Source: Falsiroseomonas stagni DSM 19981 (GTDB taxonomy: Bacteria > Pseudomonadota > Alphaproteobacteria > Acetobacterales > Acetobacteraceae). Taken from it: a stretch of DNA of 64,000 bases. The stretch is from the NCBI RefSeq assembly GCF_900114315.1, contig NZ_FOSQ01000001.1, forward strand, positions 62,001-126,000, written 5' to 3'. The notes beneath the pieces are model-generated. The model ran no database searches. It was not told the origin of the DNA and was given only the letters and a program-made list of their open reading frames with translations. Shown one piece after another: positions 53,171 to 61,901 of this stretch (position 1 is the stretch's first letter; every line of letters starts with the position of its first letter). The translations under genes were made by a program, and so were the position numbers.

Positions 53171-53549
53171 GGACCAGCACCTTCTCGATCTTGTCGCGCA
53201 GCGTCTCCGCATTGAAGGGCTTCACGATGTAGTTGGACACGCCGGCCTGCTTGGCCGCGACCACGTTCTCGGTCTTGCTTTCCGCCGTCACCATGATGAA
53301 GGGCAGGTGCTTCAGCCGCGCATCGGCGCGCACTTCCTTCAGCAGGTCGAGGCCCGTCATCGGCTGCATGTTCCAGTCGCTGATCACCAGGCCGAAATTG
53401 CCGGCGCGCAGCTTGGCCAGCGCCTCATGCCCGTCGGACGCCTCATCGGTCTCGTTGAACTCGATCTGCTTCAGCAGGTTGCGGATGATGCGCGTCATCG
53501 TCTTGTAGTCGTCGACGACGAGAACCTTCATGTTGCGGTCGATGGTCAT
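53163..53549 (-). CDS. cheY: Chemotaxis response regulator CheY
   Basis: A 128-residue single receiver domain with the acidic pair Asp13-Asp14 in VLVVDD, acceptor Asp58 in ISDWNMQPMTG, and the late Thr and Lys (VTAES, IVKPF). Phosphorylated by CheA, it binds FliM to change motor rotation. ATG at M7 is an alternative start. It overlaps cheZ by eight bases and lies 61 bases after motE. Confidence 0.96.
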   Translation of the reverse strand: MTIDRNMKVLVVDDYKTMTRIIRNLLKQIEFNETDEASDGHEALAKLRAGNFGLVISDWNMQPMTGLDLLKEVRADARLKHLPFIMVTAESKTENVVAAKQAGVSNYIVKPFNAETLRDKIEKVLVHA

Positions 53550-53610
53550 GGCAGTCCTGTCCCTTCTGTTCAGGCGGCGTTTTCAGGCCGTATGAGTCAC
53601 GCGACCGCGG

Positions 53611-54213
53611 TCAGGCGGGGGGGCGTGCGGCGCGGAGGCGGGCGAGTTCGACGGTGAGCTGCCGGACACGGTCCGGCAGCATGGCGCCGAGAACGGGGGC
53701 GGCCTTGCGGTCGTTCATCCGTTCGACGACCTGCACCAGGACGGGCAGGTCGAGCTCGTTGAAGACGGCGGCGGCTTCGCGCGGCCGCATCGTCTCGTAC
53801 AGCTTGGCCATGGTTCGCCAGTGCGATTCCTCGCGTTCCCGCGCATCGACATCGGCCTGTTCCAGGCGCCCCTGCAGGGCCGTCAGCTCCGCAAGCCGCG
53901 CGGCCAGGCGCTGCTCGGCCACCGCCAGCAGCGCTTCCCGCGTGGCGATCGCGCGCTCCCGGTCCTCCAGCGCCTCGCGCCGGGCGCGCAGGCCCGCGGC
54001 CATCGCATCGGTCGCGCTAGGCGCGGCGGCGGCGGGCGCGGGTGCCAGGGTGGGCGCCGCGGCGGCCGGCGGATCGGCCGCCATGGCGGGGGCGGAGAAG
54101 CCCGTCAGGGCCCCCGTCATGCCCGGGAAATCGCGGACCAGCGCCATGCCCTTCAGCCCAAGCAGGAAGCCCGCGATGACGAGGAGGACGCGCACGGCAT
54201 TGGCGGCGTTCAT
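53611..54213 (-). CDS. motE: MotE family flagellar protein (MgtE-N-like domain)
   Basis: A 200-residue protein with an N-terminal membrane or signal helix (VRVLLVIAGFLLGLKGMAL), an Ala/Pro linker, a charged coiled coil (about 75-125) and a C-terminal MgtE-N-like domain (LYETMRPREAAAVFNELDL). In Sinorhizobium MotE is a periplasmic chaperone for the stator-associated MotC. No motC is seen here. Its start overlaps the DUF6468 stop by four bases, placing it in the fliL-fliM-motE-cheY-cheZ operon. Confidence 0.86.
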   Translation of the reverse strand: MNAANAVRVLLVIAGFLLGLKGMALVRDFPGMTGALTGFSAPAMAADPPAAAAPTLAPAPAAAAPSATDAMAAGLRARREALEDRERAIATREALLAVAEQRLAARLAELTALQGRLEQADVDAREREESHWRTMAKLYETMRPREAAAVFNELDLPVLVQVVERMNDRKAAPVLGAMLPDRVRQLTVELARLRAARPPA

Positions 54214-54638
54214 GCGCTGCGGCTCCGGCTGATGGCGCGCAGCAGCTCCTGCTCGGCGCGCGCGCGGGGGATGGCGGTGGTGCCGGCGGGCTCCTGCGCC
54301 GGGCCGCGGTTCCCGCCGCGCAGGCTGGTATCCAGGCGGTCCGCCGCCACGCCCGCGCGTTCCGTCAGGAAGCGGAGGTCATCGCGCAGCGCCGTCGCGG
54401 CCTGCACCTGTTCCGCCACGCTGCGCGATGCGCTGTCGGCCGTCGCACGAAGGCGCACGATGGAGGATTCCGCCTGCTTCGTCGCTTCCGCGAAGCCGCG
54501 CACGCTGTCCATGACGACGGATTTGTCCTTGCTGAGGCCGCTCAGCGCGCGTTCCAGCCGGAGCGCCGCCGGCAGGGCGGCGACGATGCCCACCACCAGC
54601 GCAGCTTCCAGCAGCCACTCCATCATCGCCATGTTCAT
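54210..54638 (-). CDS. DUF6468 flagellar-locus protein
   Basis: A 142-residue protein with one N-terminal membrane helix (LLEAALVVGIVAALPAAL) and a charged helical tail. It resembles the DUF6468 family found next to fliM and motE in alphaproteobacteria. Overlaps of four bases with both fliM and motE show tight coupling. By topology it is an inner-membrane protein with a coiled-coil extension; its job in the motor is unknown. Confidence 0.8.
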   Translation of the reverse strand: MNMAMMEWLLEAALVVGIVAALPAALRLERALSGLSKDKSVVMDSVRGFAEATKQAESSIVRLRATADSASRSVAEQVQAATALRDDLRFLTERAGVAADRLDTSLRGGNRGPAQEPAGTTAIPRARAEQELLRAISRSRSA

Positions 54639-55777
54639 GCCGTTTCCTCCGCCGCCCGGCCGGCGTCTTCGCGCGCCAGCACATTCTCGATCCGCACCGC
54701 CAGCCGGTCGTTGCGGCGCCCGACCAGCCCCTCGAACAGCGACGTCTCCCCGCAGCGCAGCCGCACGGGCGCGCCGGGGCCGACGCTGAGCAGGATCTGG
54801 TCGCCAACCTGCAGGCGCAGCACATCGGAAAGGGCCATGCTCTGCTCATCCAGCACGACGTCGAGTGCGACGCCCGTCTGCCTCAACTCCTCGGCCAGAT
54901 GTGTTTCCCAGATGCTGTCGCGGCCGAACTTCTCGCCCATGAACTGCTGCAGCAGCAGGTCGCGCACCGGCTCCAGCGTCGCATAGGGCAGCATCAGCTG
55001 CAGCTCACCGCCCCGGCTGTCCATGTCGATGCGCAGGCGCACGAGCACGGCGGCGTTGGAGGAGCGGGAGATCATGGCGAAGCGGGGGTTCACTTCCAGC
55101 CGCTCGAACTTGAAGCGCACGGGGGAGAGCGGCGCGAAGGCCTCCGACAGGTCGTTCATCACGACATTGACCAGTCGCTCCACCAGCGTGCGCTCGATGG
55201 TGGTGTAGGGGCGGCCCTCGATCCGCATGGCCGAGGTTCCGCGCCGTCCGCCGAGCAGCACGTCCACCACCGAATAGATCAGCGCTGAATCGACGACGAC
55301 CAGGCCGTAATTGTCCCATTCCTCCGCCTTGAAGACGGACAGCATGGCGGGCAGGGGGATGGAGTTGAGGTAGTCCCCGAAGCGCAGCGACTGGATCTCG
55401 TCGATCGAGACCTCGACCGTGTCAGAGGTGAAGTTGCGCAGCGTGGTGGACAGGATGCGCACCAGCCGGTCGAAGACGATCTCCAGCATCGGCAGGCGTT
55501 CGTAGGAAACGAGGCCGCGCGCGATGACGCGCTCCATCCCGCTGCCGCCGCCATCGTCGCCGCCATTGCCGCTGCCGAAGCCGAGCAGGCTGTCGATCTC
55601 GGCCTGGTTGAGCACCCGCGTCGGCTCCGCCGCGGCGGGCAGGGGGGGTGCTTCCAGCAGGATGCGCTCCGCCGCTGCCTGGGCGGCCAGGTCATCCTCC
55701 CCGGCCTCGGCCAGGGCGGCGCCCCAATCATCCTCCGCGGGTTCCTCGGCGGCGGGAAGGGTCGGCTCGTCGCTCAT
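54635..55777 (-). CDS. fliM: Flagellar motor switch protein FliM
   Basis: A 380-residue C-ring protein that binds CheY-P. The CheY-binding peptide VLNQAEIDSLLGFG is at residues 55-68, after an acidic extension of about 54 residues containing DDWGAALAEAGEDDL. The middle domain has YERLPMLEIVFDRLVRILST and the GGRRGTSAMRIEGR loop, and the C-terminal SpoA domain includes VLRLQVGDQILLSVG. The extension resembles FliN N-termini, which the FliN here lacks. It overlaps fliL and DUF6468 by four bases each. Confidence 0.95.
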   Translation of the reverse strand: MSDEPTLPAAEEPAEDDWGAALAEAGEDDLAAQAAAERILLEAPPLPAAAEPTRVLNQAEIDSLLGFGSGNGGDDGGGSGMERVIARGLVSYERLPMLEIVFDRLVRILSTTLRNFTSDTVEVSIDEIQSLRFGDYLNSIPLPAMLSVFKAEEWDNYGLVVVDSALIYSVVDVLLGGRRGTSAMRIEGRPYTTIERTLVERLVNVVMNDLSEAFAPLSPVRFKFERLEVNPRFAMISRSSNAAVLVRLRIDMDSRGGELQLMLPYATLEPVRDLLLQQFMGEKFGRDSIWETHLAEELRQTGVALDVVLDEQSMALSDVLRLQVGDQILLSVGPGAPVRLRCGETSLFEGLVGRRNDRLAVRIENVLAREDAGRAAEETA

Positions 55778-56265
55778 TGCACGATCAGTTCGACGAAGAG
55801 GACATCCGTGACGGTGCCGGCGCGCGTCGCCAGATTGGCGCGGGCCAGCAGCTCCTCGCGCAGCCGCTGCGTGCCGATGCTGCCGCGGAGTTCCTCCGGC
55901 CGCATCTCCCGCAGATAGGTGGTGAAGAGGTCCTGCAGGCGCGGCATGGCCGCGGTCGCGATCGCCACATCCTCCCGCCGCGCGACCTCGAGCCGTGCCT
56001 TGAGGCGCACGAAGGATTGCCGGCGCGCGCCGGCATTCAGGTTGGCGACGATGTCGGGAATCTCGACAAAGACCGGCGGCGCCGCCTGGGTCGCGCCGGC
56101 TTCCTCATGCGGGGCGCCACCACCGGCGAAGGGGCCGAGCTTCAGGAAGAAGGCGGCACCCGCCCCGCCGCTGGCCAGCAGGACCACGGCAGCGCCGATG
56201 ATGAGGAGGCGCGCCTTTCCCTTCTTCGCCGGTGCGTCCTTCGCTGCTGCTGCGCCGTCGGTCAT
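55774..56265 (-). CDS. fliL: Flagellar basal-body-associated protein FliL
   Basis: A 163-residue inner-membrane protein with a single helix near residues 18-40 (ARLLIIGAAVVLLASGG) and a periplasmic domain containing FVEIPDIVANLNAGARRQSF, in part, the FliL signature. FliL rings surround the stator and boost torque. It is the first gene of the fliL-fliM operon and diverges from flgF across a 241-base gap holding a GTTAAC site (56309-56314). Confidence 0.93.
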   Translation of the reverse strand: MTDGAAAAKDAPAKKGKARLLIIGAAVVLLASGGAGAAFFLKLGPFAGGGAPHEEAGATQAAPPVFVEIPDIVANLNAGARRQSFVRLKARLEVARREDVAIATAAMPRLQDLFTTYLREMRPEELRGSIGTQRLREELLARANLATRAGTVTDVLFVELIVQ

Positions 56266-56506
56266 GGGGCCCCCGTCCTGGAATGCAGGATCGATCTATG
56301 CCCCGGCTGTTAACGTGTCCTTGCCCGGCGGAACGCCCCTTCAGACCCCGGCAACAACTGAACCGTAGATCGAGAGCCGAGGCGGAAGAGCTGCCGTGGA
56401 CCCTTGCTGGCCGGAAGGCCGACGAGGCGGTCGCGAAGATCCCGACCGCCTGCCCCATCGCGCATCGCCCGGCTTCGGGGGATGCGACCAGGAAGGACCG
56501 CGGCGC

Positions 56507-57250
56507 ATGGACACGCCTGGCTACATCGTCCTGTCACGCCTGGCGGCGCAATCGCGCGCCACGGATGTGCTGGCGGCGAACATCACCAATGCCGGCACGC
56601 CGGGCTTCAAGGCCAGCCAGACCATCTTCGCCCAGCAACTGTCCCGCCAGTCCGGTGCGGAGACGCCGACGGGCGGCGACCAGCTGGCCTTCACGCAGGA
56701 CCGTGCCACCTGGCGCGACATGTCGGCCGGCAGCCTGCGGCAGACCGGCAATCCGCTGGACCTGGCGCTGGGCAGCGACGGCTTCTTCGCGGTGGAGACG
56801 CCGCGGGGCGAACGCTTCACCCGCGCCGGCCACTTCACCCTGTCTCCCGACAGCCGCGTGGTGGACGCGGAGGGCAACGCCGTCCTGGGCGAGGGTGGCC
56901 AGCCGCTGACCCTGCCGCCCGGCGATGTGCGGATCGAGGTGAAGGGCGATGGCACGCTGCAAAGCGAGAGCGGGCCCATCGGCAGGCTGCGCGTGGTGCG
57001 CTTCGAGGATGCGCAGCGCCTGCAGGCCGAAGGCAGCCGCCTGTTCAACGCGCCGCAGGGCGTGGATGCGCTGCCCGTCGAGGCACCCGGCGTGGTGCAG
57101 GGCGCCGTGGAGGAATCCAACGTCAGCCCGGTGGCGGAGCTGACGCGGCTGACCGCGGGGCTGCGTGAATTCCAGTTCGCCGCGCAATTCATCGAAAAGG
57201 AAAGCGAGCGGCTCGGCACCGCCGTCGACCGCATCCTCCGTCGCCGTTGA
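56507..57250 (+). CDS. flgF: Flagellar proximal rod protein FlgF
   Basis: A 247-residue rod subunit. The N-terminus GYIVLSRLAAQSRATDVLAANITNAGTPGFK, in part, carries the rod-family motif; LALGSDGFFAVETPRGERFTRAG and the C-terminal EFQFAAQFIEKESERLGTAV complete the hook-basal-body pattern. ATG 56507 is preferred over an upstream ATG at 56396 because homology begins at once. It starts flgF-flgG-flgA-flgH-flgI-flgJ. Confidence 0.94.
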   Translation: MDTPGYIVLSRLAAQSRATDVLAANITNAGTPGFKASQTIFAQQLSRQSGAETPTGGDQLAFTQDRATWRDMSAGSLRQTGNPLDLALGSDGFFAVETPRGERFTRAGHFTLSPDSRVVDAEGNAVLGEGGQPLTLPPGDVRIEVKGDGTLQSESGPIGRLRVVRFEDAQRLQAEGSRLFNAPQGVDALPVEAPGVVQGAVEESNVSPVAELTRLTAGLREFQFAAQFIEKESERLGTAVDRILRRR

Positions 57251-57272
57251 ACGAACAGGAACCGAAAACGCC

Positions 57273-58058
57273 ATGCGCGCACTCGATATCGCCGCGACCG
57301 GCCTGCAGGCCCAGCAGACCAACGTCGAGGTCATCTCCAACAACATCGCGAATATGAGCACGACGGGCTACAAGCGCCGCCGCGCCGAATTCCAGGACCT
57401 GATCTACCAGAACCTGCGCCGCGCGGGCTCGCAGAGCTCCGACCAGGGCACGGTGCTGCCCTCCGGCGCGCAGCTCGGCCTCGGCGTGCGCACGGCGGCG
57501 ATCTACCGCATCTCCGAACAGGGCAGCCTGACGCAGACGGAAAACCGCTTCGACCTGGCGGTGCGCGGCAATGGCTACTTCCCCATCACGCTGCCGTCCG
57601 GCGAGACCGCCTATACCCGCGCCGGCAGCTTCGGCCTGGCGCCGGATGGCACGATCGTCACGGCCGATGGCTTCCCCGTCGCCGGCGGCATCGTCGTGCC
57701 GGCCGCGGCGCGCGACGTGACGATCAACGCGGCGGGCGAGGTGCTGGTCAAGCTCGATGGCCAGGTGCAGCCGCAGAATGTCGGCCAGATCCAGGTCGCG
57801 ATCTTCCCGAATGAGGGCGGGCTGGAAGCGACGGGGGACAACCTCTTCCTCGCCACCCCCGCCTCCGGTCAGGCGCAGCCGGGCGTGCCCGGCGCGGTCG
57901 GCTACGGCCAGATCCAGCAGGGTTTTCTCGAGTCGAGCAACGTGAACGTGGTGCAGGAGATCACGAACCTCATCACCGCGCAGCGCGCCTATGAGATGAA
58001 CAGCAAGGTCATCACCGCGGGTGACGAGATGCTGTCCACCCTCACGCGGATGCGCTGA
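57273..58058 (+). CDS. flgG: Flagellar distal rod protein FlgG
   Basis: A 261-residue rod subunit of standard length. The start is MRALDIAATGLQAQQTNVEV, then ISNNIANMSTTGYKRRRAEFQ, and the end EITNLITAQRAYEMNSKVI, all characteristic of FlgG. It lies 22 bases after flgF and shares one base with flgA (TGATG). Confidence 0.97.
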   Translation: MRALDIAATGLQAQQTNVEVISNNIANMSTTGYKRRRAEFQDLIYQNLRRAGSQSSDQGTVLPSGAQLGLGVRTAAIYRISEQGSLTQTENRFDLAVRGNGYFPITLPSGETAYTRAGSFGLAPDGTIVTADGFPVAGGIVVPAAARDVTINAAGEVLVKLDGQVQPQNVGQIQVAIFPNEGGLEATGDNLFLATPASGQAQPGVPGAVGYGQIQQGFLESSNVNVVQEITNLITAQRAYEMNSKVITAGDEMLSTLTRMR

Positions 58059-59047
58059 TGCGCGCGTTGTCGTCCATCCTCGCGCTGTCGCTGCTTGCCT
58101 TGCCGGCGCTGGCCCAGGGCCCAGCGCCGCGCGCGCAGGCGGTGGTGGAAGCCTCGGTCGTGACGCTGGGCGACATCTTCGAGAATGCGGGCCCGCGCGC
58201 CGATGCGACGCTCGGCCCCGCCCCCGCGCCGGGCCGGCGCTTCGTGGTGGAGGCACCGCAACTCGCCGCCATCGCGCGCGACTTCGGCCTGGCCTGGCGC
58301 CCGATGGTGGGCGATGAGCGTGTGGTCGTGGAACGCCCCGGACGCGCCATGCGGCGGGAGGAAGTGCTGGAACCGCTGCGGCTGGAACTGGTGGCGCTGG
58401 GCGCCGATCCGGAGCTGGAGCTGGACATCCCCGGCTTCCAGCCCCCCAACCTGCCCGCGGGCGCGCCGGATGCCCGCATCGCCGTCGATGGCGCGTTGTG
58501 GGATGGCGCCACGCGTCGCTTCTCCGCCACGCTGGTCGTGGTGGCGGAGGGCATGCCCACCTTCAACCAGCGTGTCAGCGGCCGCGCCGTCGCCATGCGC
58601 GATGTCGTCGTCGCCGCCCGGGCCTTGCGGGCCGGGGAGATGGTGATGCCGGCGGACGTCAGCGTCACGCGCCAGGCGGTGGACCGCGCCGCCACGAATG
58701 CGGCGGAGGATGCGGATCTGGTCGTGGGCCAGCGCCTTCGCCGCGCCTTCGCCGCTGGCCAGGCGCTGGCCGTCGCCGATGTCGTGGCCGTGCCGGTCAT
58801 CGCGCGCGATTCCATCGTGCAGCTCACGCATCAGGCGCCCGGCCTGACGCTCATCGCGCAGGCCCGCGCGCTGGAGGACGGGCTCCGCGGGCGGACCGTC
58901 CTTGTCCTCAACCTCGGCACCGGCAGCGTCGTGCAGGCGGAGGTGCTGGGCCCGGGCCGCGCCCGCGCCATCGGCACCGCGCCCGCCACCAGCCTGCCCC
59001 CCGCCATCGCCGCCCGCGTCAACCGCAGGGAACAAGCCTCAAGATGA
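58058..59047 (+). CDS. flgA: P-ring assembly chaperone FlgA
   Basis: A 329-residue periplasmic protein with a signal peptide ending near LPALAQ. The C-terminal SAF domain shows RALRAGEMVMPADVSVTRQAVD and LVVGQRLRRAFAAGQAL. The N-terminal half is longer than in E. coli FlgA (219 residues), as in other alphaproteobacteria. It assists FlgI assembly. Its stop overlaps flgH by four bases. Confidence 0.93.
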   Translation: MRALSSILALSLLALPALAQGPAPRAQAVVEASVVTLGDIFENAGPRADATLGPAPAPGRRFVVEAPQLAAIARDFGLAWRPMVGDERVVVERPGRAMRREEVLEPLRLELVALGADPELELDIPGFQPPNLPAGAPDARIAVDGALWDGATRRFSATLVVVAEGMPTFNQRVSGRAVAMRDVVVAARALRAGEMVMPADVSVTRQAVDRAATNAAEDADLVVGQRLRRAFAAGQALAVADVVAVPVIARDSIVQLTHQAPGLTLIAQARALEDGLRGRTVLVLNLGTGSVVQAEVLGPGRARAIGTAPATSLPPAIAARVNRREQASR

Positions 59048-59760
59048 AGCCCGCCCTCCCCCTTATCCTGGTCCTGTCGCTGGCGGGCTGTTCGGAACGG
59101 CTGTCGGAACTGGGCCGCGCGCCTTCGATGGCGCCGATCGAGAACCCGGGCTCGCGCCCGGTCAGCATGCCGATGCCAGCCGCGCAGACCGCGCCGGCGG
59201 AGGCCAATTCGCTGTGGCGCCAGGGCAGCCGCACCTTCCTGCGCGACCAGCGCGCGGCCCAAGTCGGCGACCTCGTCACCGTCCTTGTCGCCATCGAGGA
59301 TCGCGCGCAATTGCAGAACACCACGGAACGGTCGCGCGCCAACACCGAATCACTGGGCCTGCCGCGCATCCTCGGCATCGAGTCCAGCTATGCGCGCCTG
59401 CTGCCGGGGGGGATCGACCCGTCGCGCCTCGTCTCCGGCGCCTCCGACAGTTCCTCCGCCGGCTCCGGCCAGATCCAGCGGACGGAAACCGTCACGCTGC
59501 GCGTCGCCGCCACGGTCACGCAGGCCCTGCCGAACGGCAACCTCGTCGTCGCGGGGCGCCAGCAGGTGCGGGTCAATCATGAACTGCGGGACCTCCAGGT
59601 CTCCGGCATCATCCGGCCGCAGGACATCGCCAGCGACAACACGGTGAAGCATGACCGCCTGGCGGAAGCGCGGATCGCCTATGGCGGACGCGGCACGATG
59701 AGCGATGTGCAGCAGCCCCGCTACGGGCAGCAGCTGCTCGACATCATCCTGCCGTTCTGA
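59044..59760 (+). CDS. flgH: Flagellar L-ring lipoprotein FlgH
   Basis: A 238-residue outer-membrane lipoprotein with lipobox LAGC (Cys16). LVTVLVAIEDRAQLQNTTER, TVTLRVAATVTQALPNGNLVV and VSGIIRPQDIASDNTV are the conserved FlgH segments. It forms the L ring bushing around the rod. The ATG overlaps flgA and the gene ends two bases before flgI. Confidence 0.95.
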   Translation: MKPALPLILVLSLAGCSERLSELGRAPSMAPIENPGSRPVSMPMPAAQTAPAEANSLWRQGSRTFLRDQRAAQVGDLVTVLVAIEDRAQLQNTTERSRANTESLGLPRILGIESSYARLLPGGIDPSRLVSGASDSSSAGSGQIQRTETVTLRVAATVTQALPNGNLVVAGRQQVRVNHELRDLQVSGIIRPQDIASDNTVKHDRLAEARIAYGGRGTMSDVQQPRYGQQLLDIILPF

Positions 59761-59762
59761 CC

Positions 59763-60860
59763 ATGCGCAGCCTCATCTTCCTGCTCGGTCTGCTCGTCTC
59801 CCTGCCCGCGCTGGGCCAGGGTGGCGTGCGCATCAAGGACATCGCGGATGTCGAAGGCATGCGCGACAACCAGCTGGTGGGCTACGGCCTGGTCGTCGGT
59901 CTCAACGGCACGGGTGACCGCCTGCGCAACGCGGTGTTCACGCGCCAGTCGCTGATCGGCATGCTGGAACGCCTCGGCGTCAATACGCGCGACCAGGAAC
60001 GCCAGCTGGAGACGCGCAACGTCGCGGCCGTGATGGTGACGGCGAACCTGCCGGGCTTCGCCCGCACCGGCAGCCGCATCGACGTCTCCGTCTCCGCGCT
60101 GGGCGATGCCACGAACCTGACCGGCGGGACGCTGGTGGTGACGCCGCTGCTGGGCGCGGATGGCGAAGTCTATGCCGTGGCGCAGGGCGCCGTCGCCACC
60201 GGCGCCATCGCGGCGCGCGGCGCGGCCAGTTCCGTCACGCGCGGCGTGCCGACGGCGGCGCGCATCACCAATGGCGCGATCGTGGAGCGGGAAGTGCCCT
60301 TCGCCTTCGCCTCCCGCCCCGTCGTCCGCCTGGCGCTGCGCAACCCGGACCTGACCACGGCGCGGCGCATTGCCGCCGCAGTGAACCGCTTCGCCCCCGG
60401 CAACCCGGCCAGCGCGACCGATCCGCGCAGCGTCACCATCACCCTCGCGGGCCGCGACGCCATCGGCCTCATCGCGGAGATCGAGCAGTTGCGCGTGGAG
60501 CCCGACAACGTCGCGCGCGTGGTAATCGAGGAAGCCTCCGGCACCATCGTCATGGGCGCGAATGTCCGCATCTCCACCGTGGCCATCGCGCAGGGCAACC
60601 TCACCATCCGCGTGACGGAAACGCCGCAGGTGAGCCAGCCCGGGCCCCTGTCCAACGGTCAGACCGTGGTGGTGCCCCGGACCAATATCGAAGTGGACGA
60701 CCAGAACGAAAGGCGGCTCGGCATCCTTCGTGGGGGGACCACGCTGCAGGACCTCGTGCAGGGGCTGAACCAGCTGGGCGTCGGGCCGCGCGACATGATC
60801 TCGATCCTGCAGACCATCAAGGCGGCCGGCGCCCTGCAAGCCGAACTGGAAGTGAGGTAG
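59763..60860 (+). CDS. flgI: Flagellar P-ring protein FlgI
   Basis: A 365-residue periplasmic protein with a cleavable signal (LIFLLGLLVSLPALGQG) followed by VRIKDIADVEGMRDNQLVGYG and GLVVGLNGTGDRLRNAVFT. NVAAVMVTANLPGFARTGSR and SLNQLGV-type C-terminal VQGLNQLGVGPRDMISILQ are diagnostic. It forms the P ring in the peptidoglycan layer with FlgA help. flgJ follows after five bases. Confidence 0.96.
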   Translation: MRSLIFLLGLLVSLPALGQGGVRIKDIADVEGMRDNQLVGYGLVVGLNGTGDRLRNAVFTRQSLIGMLERLGVNTRDQERQLETRNVAAVMVTANLPGFARTGSRIDVSVSALGDATNLTGGTLVVTPLLGADGEVYAVAQGAVATGAIAARGAASSVTRGVPTAARITNGAIVEREVPFAFASRPVVRLALRNPDLTTARRIAAAVNRFAPGNPASATDPRSVTITLAGRDAIGLIAEIEQLRVEPDNVARVVIEEASGTIVMGANVRISTVAIAQGNLTIRVTETPQVSQPGPLSNGQTVVVPRTNIEVDDQNERRLGILRGGTTLQDLVQGLNQLGVGPRDMISILQTIKAAGALQAELEVR

Positions 60861-60865
60861 CGGCC

Positions 60866-61171
60866 ATGGAAATCGCATCGCGACCGCCCGGCGGCACCAT
60901 GCCCGCCATCAACGCGCCCCGTCCGCCCACGGCGGGGACGACCACCGCCGCGCAGCGCACCGCGGCGCAGAACTTCGAAGGCCAGGTGCTGGGTGCGCTG
61001 CTCCAGCCAATGTTTGCCGGCCTCGACAGCAAGGGCCTGTTCTCCGGCGGGCCGGGGGAGGCGCAGTGGCGCCCCATGCTGGTGCAGGAAATGGGCAATG
61101 CCGTCGCACGCCAGGGCGGACTGGGCCTGGCCGAGTCAGTGCTGCGTGAGATGCAAAGGAACAGCCGATGA
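60866..61171 (+). CDS. flgJ: FlgJ-like rod-binding protein without muramidase domain
   Basis: A 101-residue protein containing only the rod-binding domain: AAQNFEGQVLGALLQPMFAGL and GEAQWRPMLVQEMGNAVARQGGLGLAE. The C-terminal wall hydrolase of enterobacterial FlgJ is missing, which is usual in alphaproteobacteria (the short form is also called CheL). It acts as a rod cap. Its stop overlaps the next start by four bases. Confidence 0.9.
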   Translation: MEIASRPPGGTMPAINAPRPPTAGTTTAAQRTAAQNFEGQVLGALLQPMFAGLDSKGLFSGGPGEAQWRPMLVQEMGNAVARQGGLGLAESVLREMQRNSR

Positions 61172-61548
61172 GCATGACCCTGATCGAGGCCGCCGAGGTC
61201 CTGGAAGCCCTGCTGCGGGAGGAGACGGCCGCGCTGAAGGCCCGCGACCTGCGCGCCGCCGCGGCGTTGCAGCCCGCCAAGACCATCGCGGTGGAGGATT
61301 TCGTGAAGGCCCGCGCAAGCCTCGATACAGCCGGCCCGCTGGATCACCGCGTCGCGATGCTGGTGGACGGGCTGCGCGACAGCGCCGCCGCCAACCGCGC
61401 GGCGCTGGAGGATGCGCTGGCGCTGCAGGCCCGCGTTGTGAAGGCCATCGCGCGCGTCGCCACGAGGCCGGAAGGCAATGGCATGCCCGGCTATGCGCGC
61501 CCCGCGCGTCCGGGTGCCGGCGCGGTCGCCTTCTCCGTCCGCGCCTGA
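61168..61548 (+). CDS. Probable FlgN-like export chaperone
   Basis: A 126-residue helical protein with LIEAAEVLEALLREETAALKARD at the N-terminus, a pattern seen in FlgN chaperones, then a basic, disordered Pro/Gly tail. FlgN escorts the hook-filament junction proteins FlgK and FlgL, neither of which is encoded here. The call is based on that pattern, length and position directly after flgJ, and could be wrong. Confidence 0.6.
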   Translation: MSMTLIEAAEVLEALLREETAALKARDLRAAAALQPAKTIAVEDFVKARASLDTAGPLDHRVAMLVDGLRDSAAANRAALEDALALQARVVKAIARVATRPEGNGMPGYARPARPGAGAVAFSVRA

Positions 61549-61557
61549 TCCGCGTGG

Positions 61558-61572
61558 TTAACAGCGAATAAA
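61558..61572 (+). promoter_or_regulatory. CtrA-like box upstream of fliO
   Basis: TTAAC-AGCGAA-TAAA lies 54 bases before the fliO ATG. It has the same form as the box before fliF and is one mismatch from TTAA-N7-TTAA. It is the only AT-rich stretch in the gap 61549-61625. Confidence 0.5.
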
Positions 61573-61625
61573 CGGCCAGGGTTCTCCTTCAGGTCCATCG
61601 ACTGGCACGGCAGGAGGCCGGCTTC

Positions 61626-61901
61626 ATGGACCCCCAATCGATCGGGACGGCACTGGCTGCGCTGGCTGGCGTCCTGATCCTCATCATGCTGCTCGCGCGC
61701 GGCCTGCGACGCCTCGGCTGGGCGCCGGCGGCCGCCGGCAGCGGCACGCGCCGCCTGGCAGTCGAGGGATCGTTGCCGATCGACGGCCGGCGCCGCCTGC
61801 TGCTGCTGCGCTGCGACAACCGCCCGATGCTGCTGCTGACCGGCGGCCCGCAGGACGTGCTCATGCCCCTTCCAACAACGTCGCAGGCGGGGGAGGGCTG
61901 A
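61626..61901 (+). CDS. fliO: Flagellar export gate assembly protein FliO
   Basis: A 91-residue membrane protein with one N-terminal helix (ALAALAGVLILIMLLARGL) and a small cytosolic domain with RRLAVEGSLPIDGRRRLLLLR, typical of FliO. It aids FliP assembly. Its stop shares one base with the fliP start. Probably first of a short fliO-fliP operon with a CtrA-like box upstream. Confidence 0.88.
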   Translation: MDPQSIGTALAALAGVLILIMLLARGLRRLGWAPAAAGSGTRRLAVEGSLPIDGRRRLLLLRCDNRPMLLLTGGPQDVLMPLPTTSQAGEG

